Positions 1 through 5,956 of a stretch of DNA of 13,393 nt are shown one piece after another. Where the stretch lies: the NCBI GenBank assembly GCA_003520455.1, contig DOUV01000444.1, forward strand, positions 1 through 13,393, given 5' to 3'. The position numbers and the translations under genes are program-made. The DNA comes from Chloroflexota bacterium. Lineage in GTDB: Bacteria > Chloroflexota > Anaerolineae > Ardenticatenales > Ardenticatenaceae. The notes under the pieces were generated by a model. The model was not told the origin of the DNA. It searched no databases and saw only the letters and a list, made by a program, of their open reading frames with translations. How positions within the stretch are numbered: position 1 is the stretch's first letter; each line of letters begins with the position of its first letter.

Positions 1-372
1 GAGGCCGTCCACGAAGTCGCCCGGCTCGCGGGCGCGGCCGGGTTCTTGCGGGAGCGGCTGATCCACATCAACTACGAGAGCTGGCGCGAGTTCCTGACCA
101 AACAGGTCGAATTCGCCCGCTATGAGGCGCGCACCCGGCGTGCCACCGGGCACGCCGCCCGGTGGCACAACCTCGTCCTCCAGCCGCCGCGGGCCTTCCA
201 CCGGCGCTACGTCGTCTGGCAGGGGTGGCGCGACGGGTTGCTCGGGCTCTGGCTGAGTGCCCTCATGGCCGGCTTCGACTTTTTGAGTTGGTGGTATCTC
301 TGGCGAGGGGCACCGGATGGCGGTCACCGGATGCGCTCCGCGCACAACGGATACACGGATACTGGCGGGTGA
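1..372 (+). CDS. Family 2 glycosyltransferase, C-terminal part (5' truncated by window edge)
   Basis: The frame is open from base 1 to the TGA ending at 372, so this is the 3' end of a gene that starts outside the window (123 codons visible). The translation contains 'HINYESWREFLTKQVEFARYEA' in two adjoining parts (HINYESWREF at about residues 22-31), then 'LQPPRAFHRRYVVWQGWRDG' and a hydrophobic stretch ending in 'WWYLWR'. This pattern is the C-terminal region of GT-A fold glycosyltransferases that decorate envelope polysaccharides: basic, aromatic, with an amphipathic membrane-proximal helix. The catalytic domain with its DxD motif lies outside the window, so donor and acceptor cannot be named. 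About 20 residues after WYLWR are encoded by the CGGAT repeat region and look like an acquired tail. It is the only plus-strand gene and converges on hpf. Family assignment is moderately sure; it rests on the tail alone. Confidence 0.72.
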   Translation, partial: EAVHEVARLAGAAGFLRERLIHINYESWREFLTKQVEFARYEARTRRATGHAARWHNLVLQPPRAFHRRYVVWQGWRDGLLGLWLSALMAGFDFLSWWYLWRGAPDGGHRMRSAHNGYTDTGG

Positions 373-600
373 ACGGATGGGCTGCGCGGGCGGGAGATAA
401 ACGGATGATGGCGGGCGGAGGCAGGGGATGGTCCGAAGCGAGGTCAGCCGTCGCCGGGCAAGGATGCCGAGCGTGAACGTCTGGGGAGGTCGCGACAAGC
501 GGAACACGGATCGGGCGGTGAAATAGACAAACGGATGGGTGAGAGCCCATCCGTTTGTCCGTTGTTCTATCCGGTGACCTGTTGTGTTATCCGTTATCCG
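314..600. repeat. Cluster of degenerate CGGAT/ATCCG repeats between convergent genes
   Basis: CGGAT occurs at 314, 328, 348, 356, 374, 402, 507 and 532, and its complement ATCCG at 549, 569, 589 and 596. That is twelve copies in 287 bases, against about 0.6 expected by chance for a pentamer on both strands. Most copies are preceded by AA, CA or AC (AACGGATGG, CACCGGATG). Spacing is irregular, so this is not a simple tandem array. The cluster fills the gap between the glycosyltransferase and hpf and enters both genes. Apart from the hairpin inside it and these repeats I see no gene between 373 and 593. Confidence 0.7.
526..559. terminator. Perfect 14-bp inverted repeat, likely bidirectional terminator
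   Basis: The arm GACAAACGGATGGG (526-539) is exactly complementary to CCCATCCGTTTGTC (546-559), with a six-base loop, TGAGAG. It sits between the convergent glycosyltransferase (plus, ends 372) and hpf (minus, ends 594). The plus-strand side is followed by a T-rich CCGTTGTTCTAT. On the minus side the stem is followed by TATTTCACC. There is no clean U-run, so intrinsic termination is probable but not certain. The stem is built from two opposed copies of the CGGAT repeat unit. Confidence 0.65.
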
Positions 601-1166
601 AGCTCGGGGACAATCAGCCCGTAGTTGCCGTCACGCCGGCGGTAGATGACGTTGACAGCCCCGTCGTCGGCATTGTAGAAGACGAAGAAGGTGTGGCCGA
701 GCAACTCCATCTGCTCGATCGCTTCGTCGGCGTTCATGGGTGACATCACGAACCGCTTGGTCCGGACGATGGGCCGGCCTGTTTCTTCTTCCTCCTCCTC
801 CTCCTCAAGCTCCACAGGCGGTGTTTCGCCCCACTCTTCCTCATAATAGCCGTTCCGGTGGCGCACGGCGCGGCGCTTGCCCTTGTAGCGCGCGATCTGG
901 CGGTACATCGTATCAAGGACTGTGTCTACGGCCGCGAAGAGGTCTGCGGAGCGCTCCTCGCCGCGCAGGATCATCCCTCGCCGGTCGAAGAGGGTAACCT
1001 GCACGACCTGGCGCTGCTCAGGGTTACTGGTGGCTTCTTCGGCAAGCTCGACCCGGGCCTCGGTGAGCGTCGGCAAGTAGCGGTCGAGCTTGCCGATCTT
1101 CCTGTCAATATATTGCCAGACCCAGTCTGTCACCTCCACATTTTTACCCTTGATCGTGAGTTGCAT
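594..1166 (-). CDS. hpf: Ribosome hibernation promoting factor, long form (HPF/YfiA family)
   Basis: The protein binds the 30S subunit in stationary phase and, in its long form, dimerises ribosomes into translationally silent 100S particles. Residues 1-100 form the S30AE (sigma-54 modulation protein) domain: 'MQLTIKGKNVEVTD', 'YIDRKIGKLDRYLP' and the basic 'YKGKRRAVRHR'. A linker with eight consecutive glutamates follows (about 121-128). Residues 131-190 form the C-terminal dimerisation domain ('RTKRFVMSPMNADEAIEQM', 'HTFFVFYNADDG', 'VNVIYRRRDGNYGLI'). At 190 residues it has the usual length of long HPFs. I chose the ATG at 1166 because AAGGAGGA (1180-1173) ends 6 bases before it; the in-frame ATG at 1172 directly abuts that Shine-Dalgarno and would add only MR. 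The stop TAA lies inside a CGGATAAC repeat. It has its own promoter upstream, so it is probably transcribed separately from comF. Confidence 0.95.
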   Translation of the reverse strand: MQLTIKGKNVEVTDWVWQYIDRKIGKLDRYLPTLTEARVELAEEATSNPEQRQVVQVTLFDRRGMILRGEERSADLFAAVDTVLDTMYRQIARYKGKRRAVRHRNGYYEEEWGETPPVELEEEEEEEETGRPIVRTKRFVMSPMNADEAIEQMELLGHTFFVFYNADDGAVNVIYRRRDGNYGLIVPELG

Positions 1167-1172
1167 ACGCAT

Positions 1173-1180
1173 TCCTCCTT
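1173..1180 (-). promoter_or_regulatory. Shine-Dalgarno deciding the hpf start
   Basis: The minus strand reads AAGGAGGA at 1180-1173. GGAGG is 7 bases from the ATG at 1166, which is optimal, while the ATG at 1172 immediately follows the motif. This favours the shorter product beginning MQLTIKGK. Confidence 0.8.
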
Positions 1181-1187
1181 CCGAGGG

Positions 1188-1209
1188 CCGGCCGCAGTGA
1201 AGCGGCCGG
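1188..1209 (-). other. GC-rich hairpin in the hpf leader
   Basis: CCGGCCGC (1188-1195) and GCGGCCGG (1202-1209) are perfect 8-bp complements around a six-base loop. There is no U-run on the minus side; the stem is followed by CCCTCGG and then the hpf Shine-Dalgarno. It lies downstream of the predicted hpf -10 box, so it would sit in the hpf 5' leader. It could act as a leader stem-loop, or as a weak terminator for comF transcripts. Confidence 0.5.
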
Positions 1210-1223
1210 ACAATGGAGCCCCG

Positions 1224-1252
1224 ATGCTAGCAAGCGATGCGGGGTTCGTCAA
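1224..1252 (-). promoter_or_regulatory. Sigma-70-like promoter of hpf
   Basis: The minus strand has TTGACG (1252-1247) as a -35 box, a 17-base spacer, and TAGCAT (1229-1224) as a -10 box. The position fits a short leader before the hpf start at 1166. The -35 box lies directly against the comF stop codon (1256-1254). Prediction by eye from consensus only. Confidence 0.6.
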
Positions 1253-1253
1253 C

Positions 1254-1997
1254 CTACGGTCGTCGAAACGATAGTGTTTGCTGAGAAACTCTATCATAGG
1301 GCCGGGTCAGTGTCAGAGCCCATACCGCGGTGGCCCCACGAGTGCGGAGAGTCGCGGCGCAGGCTTCTAACGTCGCTCCACTCGTACAAACGTCGTCGAT
1401 TACGAGCCAGCTTCCTCCAGATACACTTGCAGCCGCCACAAAGGCCCCCGCGACGTTGTTGCGGCGAGCCGCGCGATCAAGGCCGACTTGTGGGGGCGTT
1501 GCGCGGATGCGTTGGAGCAGTGTGGGGTGGAAGGACAAATAATTGTGGCGGGCGAATGGTTGGGCCAACAGATACGATTGGTTATAGCCGCGCTCGCGCA
1601 ATCGCTCTGGGTGCAGCGGAACCGGAATGACCCCATCGACCGGGACTCCAGTCGACTGCCAGCGCTCGGTCAGGAGTGCGGCAAGCGGCGCGGCGATATT
1701 CTGACGGCGGGCGTACTTCAGCGCGTGAATCGCCTGTTTGAGAAGGCCGGCGTGCGGGCCGACGACGCGAAGCCCATCGAGGGCTGAGGCAGTCCGCGGT
1801 AGCTGACGGCAGAGCATGCAGAGATCGGAACCGGCGCCGCGCCGGGTGAGCGGGAGATCGCATCGGGCGCAGCGTGGTTCTGAGAAGCGGTCAACCGAGA
1901 CCAGGCAGGTTGCACAGAGAACAGTGCCAGGTGCACGGCAGCCCAGGCAACGAGGAGGAAAGAGGAGATCGAGTAGCACCCCAATTGGACGTTGCAA
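1254..1997 (-). CDS. comF: ComF family protein (phosphoribosyltransferase-like, zinc finger)
   Basis: ComF proteins belong to the type I phosphoribosyltransferase fold. Bacillus ComFC and its relatives are needed for DNA uptake in natural transformation, acting in the cytoplasm with the ComFA helicase. Eight cysteines in CxxC pairs form an N-terminal zinc-binding region (C17/C20, C28/C31, C43/C46, C60/C63). 'LLDLLFPPRCLGC' is the typical N-terminus. 'HALKYARRQ' (about 91-99), 'VIPVPLHPERLRERGYNQ' (about 123-140) and the PRPP loop 'VIDDVCTSGAT' (199-209) are diagnostic. Length is normal (247 residues with the TTG start at 1997). The start is uncertain: the only strong Shine-Dalgarno (2049-2042) serves an ATG at 2035 in another frame that stops after three codons. 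Either TTG at 1997 is used, or the 5' end carries a frameshift. Proximity to the tad cluster may link it to DNA uptake, but that is inference. Confidence 0.92.
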   Translation of the reverse strand: MQRPIGVLLDLLFPPRCLGCRAPGTVLCATCLVSVDRFSEPRCARCDLPLTRRGAGSDLCMLCRQLPRTASALDGLRVVGPHAGLLKQAIHALKYARRQNIAAPLAALLTERWQSTGVPVDGVIPVPLHPERLRERGYNQSYLLAQPFARHNYLSFHPTLLQRIRATPPQVGLDRAARRNNVAGAFVAAASVSGGSWLVIDDVCTSGATLEACAATLRTRGATAVWALTLTRPYDRVSQQTLSFRRP

Positions 1998-2023
1998 TCG
2001 GTCGCGAAGCGTCCGGGGCCAAG

Positions 2024-2035
2024 CTAGTGGCGCAT
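2024..2035 (-). other. Three-codon minimal ORF with strong Shine-Dalgarno ahead of comF
   Basis: On the minus strand AAGGAGGA (2049-2042) is followed six bases later by ATG CGC CAC TAG (2035-2024). The ATG is one base out of phase with comF (1997 and 2035 differ by 38). A minimal start-stop leader could influence comF translation. Alternatively a one-base deletion has separated comF from its original start: adding one base before the CTA at 2027-2025 would give an in-frame N-terminus. Confidence 0.5.
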
Positions 2036-2059
2036 GTTGAGTCCTCCTTGATAACTTTA

Positions 2060-2089
2060 AGGATACTCGTAGGTCTGTCCCTTTGTCAA
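2060..2089 (-). promoter_or_regulatory. Strong sigma-70-like promoter of comF
   Basis: The minus strand has a perfect TTGACA -35 box (2089-2084), an 18-base spacer, and TATCCT (2065-2060) as a -10 box. Transcription would begin near 2053, just before the AAGGAGGA at 2049-2042. This separates comF from the upstream DUF192/tad transcription unit. Confidence 0.72.
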
Positions 2090-2121
2090 GCGGGATATCA
2101 CCGGTTTAGCCGGGCGAGATG

Positions 2122-2469
2122 TCATTGCAGATCAAAGAGGAGTTGGTCGCCGGGTTGGGTCTGGCTCAGGCGAATTGTGTCGGGTGGGAGTTCGAGGACG
2201 GCCTGGCAGCCTCGTACAAATGGGCCGATGCGGTTGGGTGGCATCGCCTCGTCCAGGCGGAGCACGCGGTTGGTTCCATCCAGGTAGATGACATCAATTG
2301 GGAACCGCATGCCGAAGCTGTGAATGGAGTGCTCGGGGATGAGAAGCAGGCCGCTGCCCTGGGCTAATGCCCGGCGGAACATGAAGCCGCGCAGCCGCGC
2401 GAGAAAGCTGCGGGCCACTGTGCCCTCCGTGCAGAGGACCGTGTTGCGTGTGGCGTTCCGAATCTGCAT
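2122..2469 (-). CDS. DUF192 family protein
   Basis: A 115-residue protein covering one complete DUF192 domain. The signature is clear: 'ARLRGFMFRRAL' (about 24-35), 'GSGLLLIPEHSIHSFGMRFPIDVIYLD' as two adjoining motifs (about 38-64) and 'RGCQAVLELPPDTI' (about 86-99), ending with 'GDQLLF'. The biochemical function of DUF192 is not established. Many relatives have a signal peptide; this one begins MQIRNATRN with no hydrophobic leader, so it is probably cytoplasmic. Its ATG lies six bases after the tadC stop (2478-2476), so it is almost certainly the last gene of the tad operon and may be translationally coupled to tadC. A role in pilus assembly is suggested only by position. Confidence 0.9.
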   Translation of the reverse strand: MQIRNATRNTVLCTEGTVARSFLARLRGFMFRRALAQGSGLLLIPEHSIHSFGMRFPIDVIYLDGTNRVLRLDEAMPPNRIGPFVRGCQAVLELPPDTIRLSQTQPGDQLLFDLQ

Positions 2470-2475
2470 CGCGCT

Positions 2476-3393
2476 TCAGGCGAAGCCCTTCATGAGGACG
2501 GGCACGGCTGGACCCAGCAGAACGACGAAGATGGCCGGGAAGATCAGAAACGCCATCGGGATCAACATCTTGATCGGTGCCTTCTGGGCGGCCTCCTCGG
2601 CACGCTGGCGGCGGCGGACTCGCATCTGTTCGCTCTGGATACGCATGACCTTGGCCATGCTGACACCGAGCTGATCCGCCTGCAGGATGGCCGCGATAAA
2701 ACTAGTCAACTCTTCCAACTCGACGCGGTTGGCCAGGTCCCGCAGGGCTTCGCGCCGCGAGCGACCGAGACGCATCTCGCTGAGCGCCCGGGCGAACCCT
2801 GCCGACAGTTCATTGTTCCACTTCTCGATCACTTTGCTCATGGCGGCATCAAACCCGAGCCCGGCCTCAATGGCGATCGTCATCAGATCGAGCGAATCCG
2901 GCAGAGCGCGCAAGATCTCCTTGCGGCGTGCCTTAATCTTGTTGCCCAACCAGATGCTGGGAAGCATGAAACCGAGGACCAGGAAGCCGAGTGTGAAGAG
3001 GATCAGGCGGCCGACGGATGCGCGGGAGATCAGAAGGAAGAGAAAGGGGAGCCCGCCGGCGACGAGCGCCGAAAGGCCACGGACGCCAAGGAAGTCGGCG
3101 ACAGTCCAACCGTTGGGTTGGCCGGCGAGGTCCAGTTTATGGCGGGTCGCCTCAACCGTGCGAGCCGGTGTAAACCGGGTGACGATTCCTGACGACTGCT
3201 GCAGCAATGGTCTCAGCACGCGTTCGCTGAAAGGCGCCTCCAATTCGATCTCCTGCAGCGAGCGGGCTGCCGGACGCGCCCCGTACCGGTCGAGCCGCGC
3301 CGCGACCTCATCTGGCCGGCGGCCAAGGCTCAACCCGCTCATGATCATCACCACACTCAGTCCCATCAGGCCGGCAAGGAGCAGTTCTACCAC
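2476..3393 (-). CDS. tadC: TadC, Tad pilus inner-membrane platform protein (type II secretion F domain)
   Basis: TadC pairs with TadB to form the inner-membrane platform that couples the TadA motor to pilus growth. The protein opens with a membrane segment ('VELLLAGLMGLSVVMIMSG'). It has a cytoplasmic region, a hydrophobic pair around 'GLSALVAGGLPFLFLL' and 'LILFTLGFLVLGFMLPSI', the T2SSF domain with 'RRKEILRALPDSLDLMTIAI', 'EAGLGFDAAM' and 'QADQLGVSMAKVMRIQS', and a C-terminal helix 'PIKMLIPMAFLIFPAIFVVLLG'. I chose GTG at 3393 (305 residues): GAGG at 3403-3400 precedes it by six bases and the product starts directly at the membrane helix. The in-frame ATG at 3429 would add a Cys/Lys-rich 12-residue tail read from tadB codons. 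The start is one base beyond the tadB stop, implying coupled translation. Confidence 0.93.
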   Translation of the reverse strand: MVELLLAGLMGLSVVMIMSGLSLGRRPDEVAARLDRYGARPAARSLQEIELEAPFSERVLRPLLQQSSGIVTRFTPARTVEATRHKLDLAGQPNGWTVADFLGVRGLSALVAGGLPFLFLLISRASVGRLILFTLGFLVLGFMLPSIWLGNKIKARRKEILRALPDSLDLMTIAIEAGLGFDAAMSKVIEKWNNELSAGFARALSEMRLGRSRREALRDLANRVELEELTSFIAAILQADQLGVSMAKVMRIQSEQMRVRRRQRAEEAAQKAPIKMLIPMAFLIFPAIFVVLLGPAVPVLMKGFA

Positions 3394-3394
3394 C

Positions 3395-4366
3395 TCACAC
3401 CTCGATTTGCATGATTTTGCGCATCGCAAAGTAGCCCAGGGCGACCATCAAGGCGGCGGCCCCCAGCATGATCCAGCCACAGGTTGTCTTGTACAGGACA
3501 GACATGTACTCGGGGTTGAGGATGAAGAGGATCACACTAAGAATCGCGGGGAGGAGGCTGATGATCGTACCCGAGAGTGTCTGCTGGGCGGTGAGCACGC
3601 GGATCTCGCCCTGAATGCGCACACGCTCGCGAATCGTGTGGGCCAGGATATCGAGGATTTCTGCCATGTTGCCACCAATCTCGGCCTGGATATTGATAGC
3701 TGTGATCATCATGTCCAGATCGTCGCTTTGGATGCGGTTCTGGAGATTGGCCAGGGCCGCCTCGTTGGTCAATCCCAGGCCGATCTCGCGGATAACCCGA
3801 TCGAACTCAATGGAGATGGGTGGTGGCATCTCGCGCGAAAGGACCTCCATCCCTTGCAGGAGGCTGTAGCCCGCGCGTAGCGAGTTGGCCAGCAAGACGA
3901 TGGCATCGGGCAATTGGTTGCCAAAGGCGATCCGGCGCTGCCGTTGGCGATAGCGCAAGTAGAAGCGCGGGAGAAAGAGACCGACGATCGCTGTGCCAAC
4001 TGCCAGAATGGGGTTCCGGAAGATCATAAGCCCGAGAATCCCCATGAGGATGATCGTTCCGACGGTAACCAACGACCACTCGCCCGGTGTCAGCTTGAGA
4101 TCCGCGCGAGCCAGCTCGATGAGAAGGCCGCTTGCCTCGGCACGCTTGTGGACCCGTTTGTCGAGCCAGCCAACCAGATCAGCGTGCTCAATCTCGGCGA
4201 GCGATTCCTCCGTGACAAACGTATAGGCAAAGTTCTCACGGGTTGCGTAGCGGCCCAACCGATCGTCGATCGCTTCACCGGGCGAACTGAGGACCCGCGC
4301 GAGGCCGGCGAACGTCACAAAGATCGAGACGCCCAGTAGCAGGGCGATGATGAGGCTCACGTCCAT
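3395..4366 (-). CDS. tadB: TadB, Tad pilus inner-membrane platform protein (type II secretion F domain)
   Basis: The 323-residue partner of TadC in the Tad platform, expected in the cytoplasmic membrane. Residues 4-24 are a membrane segment and a soluble region follows to about 95. Two adjacent helices come next ('LVTVGTIILMGILGLMIF' and 'ILAVGTAIVGLFLP'). The T2SSF domain spans about 149-290, with 'GNQLPDAIVLLANSLRAGYS', 'QGMEVLSREMPPP' and 'INIQAEIGGNMAEILDILAH'. Two C-terminal helices end the protein. The ATG at 4366 follows AAGAAGGGTGGCGGT, an acceptable ribosome-binding site. The gap to tadA is 163 bases, the largest inside the tadA-DUF192 part of the operon, and contains a small unassigned reading frame. 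It abuts tadC, which begins just past its stop. Confidence 0.93.
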   Translation of the reverse strand: MDVSLIIALLLGVSIFVTFAGLARVLSSPGEAIDDRLGRYATRENFAYTFVTEESLAEIEHADLVGWLDKRVHKRAEASGLLIELARADLKLTPGEWSLVTVGTIILMGILGLMIFRNPILAVGTAIVGLFLPRFYLRYRQRQRRIAFGNQLPDAIVLLANSLRAGYSLLQGMEVLSREMPPPISIEFDRVIREIGLGLTNEAALANLQNRIQSDDLDMMITAINIQAEIGGNMAEILDILAHTIRERVRIQGEIRVLTAQQTLSGTIISLLPAILSVILFILNPEYMSVLYKTTCGWIMLGAAALMVALGYFAMRKIMQIEV

Positions 4367-4530
4367 ACCGCCACCCTTCTTTCGGCAGGCTGAGGCAATA
4401 GTCTGGGCTGGGTCTCAGGCCAGGAGAGCACGGACGGAGCCGGCCACGATTCGCCGTTCTTCCCCTTGATCTCTGCCTCGACTCGTAAGCTGCTTGTGCC
4501 TCTCAGCCTTGACCCCTCCTCGTTGCGCAT
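4357..4530 (-). other. Possible small ORF linking tadA and tadB (57 codons, doubtful)
   Basis: A reading frame starts with an ATG sharing one base with the tadA stop (TGATG at 4532-4528) and ends with a TGA at 4359-4357, eight bases inside tadB. The product would be a basic 57-residue peptide (MRNEEGSRLRGT…RRVAVWT) with no membrane segment and no motif I recognise. Against it: no good Shine-Dalgarno, several rare codons (AGA, AGG, CTA, TTA), and a low-complexity Pro/Ser composition. In favour: exact overlap with both neighbours, typical of coupled operon genes. Otherwise the 163-base gap shows only a weak bulged hairpin at 4388-4421. Confidence 0.25.
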
Positions 4531-5939
4531 CAGTAAGGCCGTGTGGCTCCAAAGATGGCCGGGGGCAGGTAGATGTCGTGGGCTTCGAGGCGTTCGGTGC
4601 ATTTCGGGCGGACGCCTGTGGGGCGGAGGCGGCCGATCACCTTGCCATTTTCGAAGCCAGTCTGTTGGAAGGTGAAGACCTCTTGCATGACGATAACATC
4701 ACCCTCCATGCCCTGTACCTCGGTAACACTCGTGATCTTGCGAGTACCGTCTCGGAAACGCTCCTGGTGGACGATCAAGTCAACGGCGCTGGCAATCTGT
4801 TCTCGGATGGCGCGCAAGGGGAGCTCCATCCCGGCCATCAGCGACATTGTCTCCATGCGGGCCAGGGTGTCGCGCGGGCTGTTGGAGTGCAACGTGGTGA
4901 GGGAACCGTCGTGGCCGGTGTTCATGGCTTGAAGCATATCCAGCGTTTCGCCCCCACGGCACTCGCCGACGACGATCCGGTCGGGGCGCATCCGTAAGCA
5001 GTTGATGACGAGCTGGCGAATGCTGACCTCACCGCGTCCCTCGATGTTCGGTGCACGACTCTCGAGGGTGATCACATGCTCCTGGTTGAGTTTCAGCTCG
5101 GCGGCGTTCTCGATGGTAATGATTCGCTCGTCGTCCGGAATGAAGCTGGAGAGCACGTTGAGAAGGGTCGTCTTCCCCGAGCCTGTTCCTCCGCTAATGA
5201 CCAGGTTGAGTCTGGATTCGACGCAGGCTTTGAGGAACTCGAGCGCCTCGGCGGTGATCGACCCAAACCGCAGCAGGTCCTCGGCTCGCAGCCGCTCACG
5301 GCCGAACTTGCGGATAGTAATCGTCGGACCGTTCAAAGCGAGCGGGGGGATCACAATGTTGACCCGGCTTCCATCGGGCAGGCGTGCGTCCACATAGGGT
5401 TGGCTCTCGTCTACGCGCCGTCCGATGGGCGAGACGATACGGTCAATGATGCGGAGCACGTGGTCGTCACTGTCAAAGGTGATGTCGGTCTTGCCCAATT
5501 TGCCCTGACGCTCGGCGTAGACGGAACGGGGACCATTGACCATGATCTCACTCACCGAGTCATCTTCGATCAGCGTCTGAATGGGTCCGAGGCCGAGGAT
5601 TTCGGCGACGATCTGCTCGAAGAGCCCGGATCGTTGAGCGCGCGTCAAGACCAGCCCTTCCTGGCCCAAGAAGGTCTCGAACATCTCACGAATCGTGTGC
5701 CGGACCTCATCGGTGCGCGACAGATCCATCTTGGGATCGAGCTCGGCGATGAGTTTGTTTTGAATCTGGAGCTTGAGTTCGGTCAACGTGTCACGGCCCG
5801 TGGCGAGCGACTGGCGACGCAGGCGCAAATCCTCAGTGCGACCGTTCAGGATGCCAGTGGGAGGCGACGCCGGCGGCGCTGCTGGCGAGGGAGTGACGGG
5901 CGTGCTCTGTTTGCCTTCGATGCGGCGAAGAAGACTCAT
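4530..5939 (-). CDS. tadA: TadA/CpaF, Tad pilus assembly ATPase (type II/IV secretion VirB11-like)
   Basis: The hexameric cytoplasmic motor that hydrolyses ATP to drive pilus assembly through TadB/TadC; Caulobacter and Aggregatibacter homologues also power retraction. At 469 residues the length is normal. A Pro/Ala-rich linker lies at about 13-30. The N-terminal domain follows, with 'IQTLIEDDSVSEIMVNGP' (about 120-137) and 'RRVDESQPYVDARLPDG' (about 174-190). The ATPase core has Walker A GGTGSGKTT (250-258), an Asp box around 'IITIENAAEL' (273-282), Walker B-region 'RIVVGECRGGE' (321-331) and a His box 'TGHDGSLTTLHSNS' (341-354). All catalytic motifs are intact. AGAGG lies five bases before the ATG. 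The gene starts 17 bases after the cpaE stop, so the two are operonic. Confidence 0.97.
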   Translation of the reverse strand: MSLLRRIEGKQSTPVTPSPAAPPASPPTGILNGRTEDLRLRRQSLATGRDTLTELKLQIQNKLIAELDPKMDLSRTDEVRHTIREMFETFLGQEGLVLTRAQRSGLFEQIVAEILGLGPIQTLIEDDSVSEIMVNGPRSVYAERQGKLGKTDITFDSDDHVLRIIDRIVSPIGRRVDESQPYVDARLPDGSRVNIVIPPLALNGPTITIRKFGRERLRAEDLLRFGSITAEALEFLKACVESRLNLVISGGTGSGKTTLLNVLSSFIPDDERIITIENAAELKLNQEHVITLESRAPNIEGRGEVSIRQLVINCLRMRPDRIVVGECRGGETLDMLQAMNTGHDGSLTTLHSNSPRDTLARMETMSLMAGMELPLRAIREQIASAVDLIVHQERFRDGTRKITSVTEVQGMEGDVIVMQEVFTFQQTGFENGKVIGRLRPTGVRPKCTERLEAHDIYLPPAIFGATRPY

Positions 5940-5956
5940 ATGAACCTCTTAGTGCC

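Noticed and set aside
263..550. 95-codon minus-strand frame in the repeat region
   Set aside because: It lies over the repeats and the glycosyltransferase tail, has no motif, and its start falls within the hairpin.
2100..2116. CCGG-TTTAG-CCGG hairpin after the DUF192 gene
   Set aside because: Only four base pairs and no U-run; too weak to call a terminator for the tad operon.
3394..3429. Upstream ATG at 3429 for tadC
   Set aside because: It would add a Cys/Lys-rich stretch read from overlapping tadB codons; the GTG at 3393 has a spaced GAGG and begins at the membrane helix.
2687..3880. 397-codon plus-strand frame opposite tadC and tadB
   Set aside because: It is antisense to two well-recognised genes, is Arg/Ser-rich with no domain, and arises from codon bias of the minus-strand genes.
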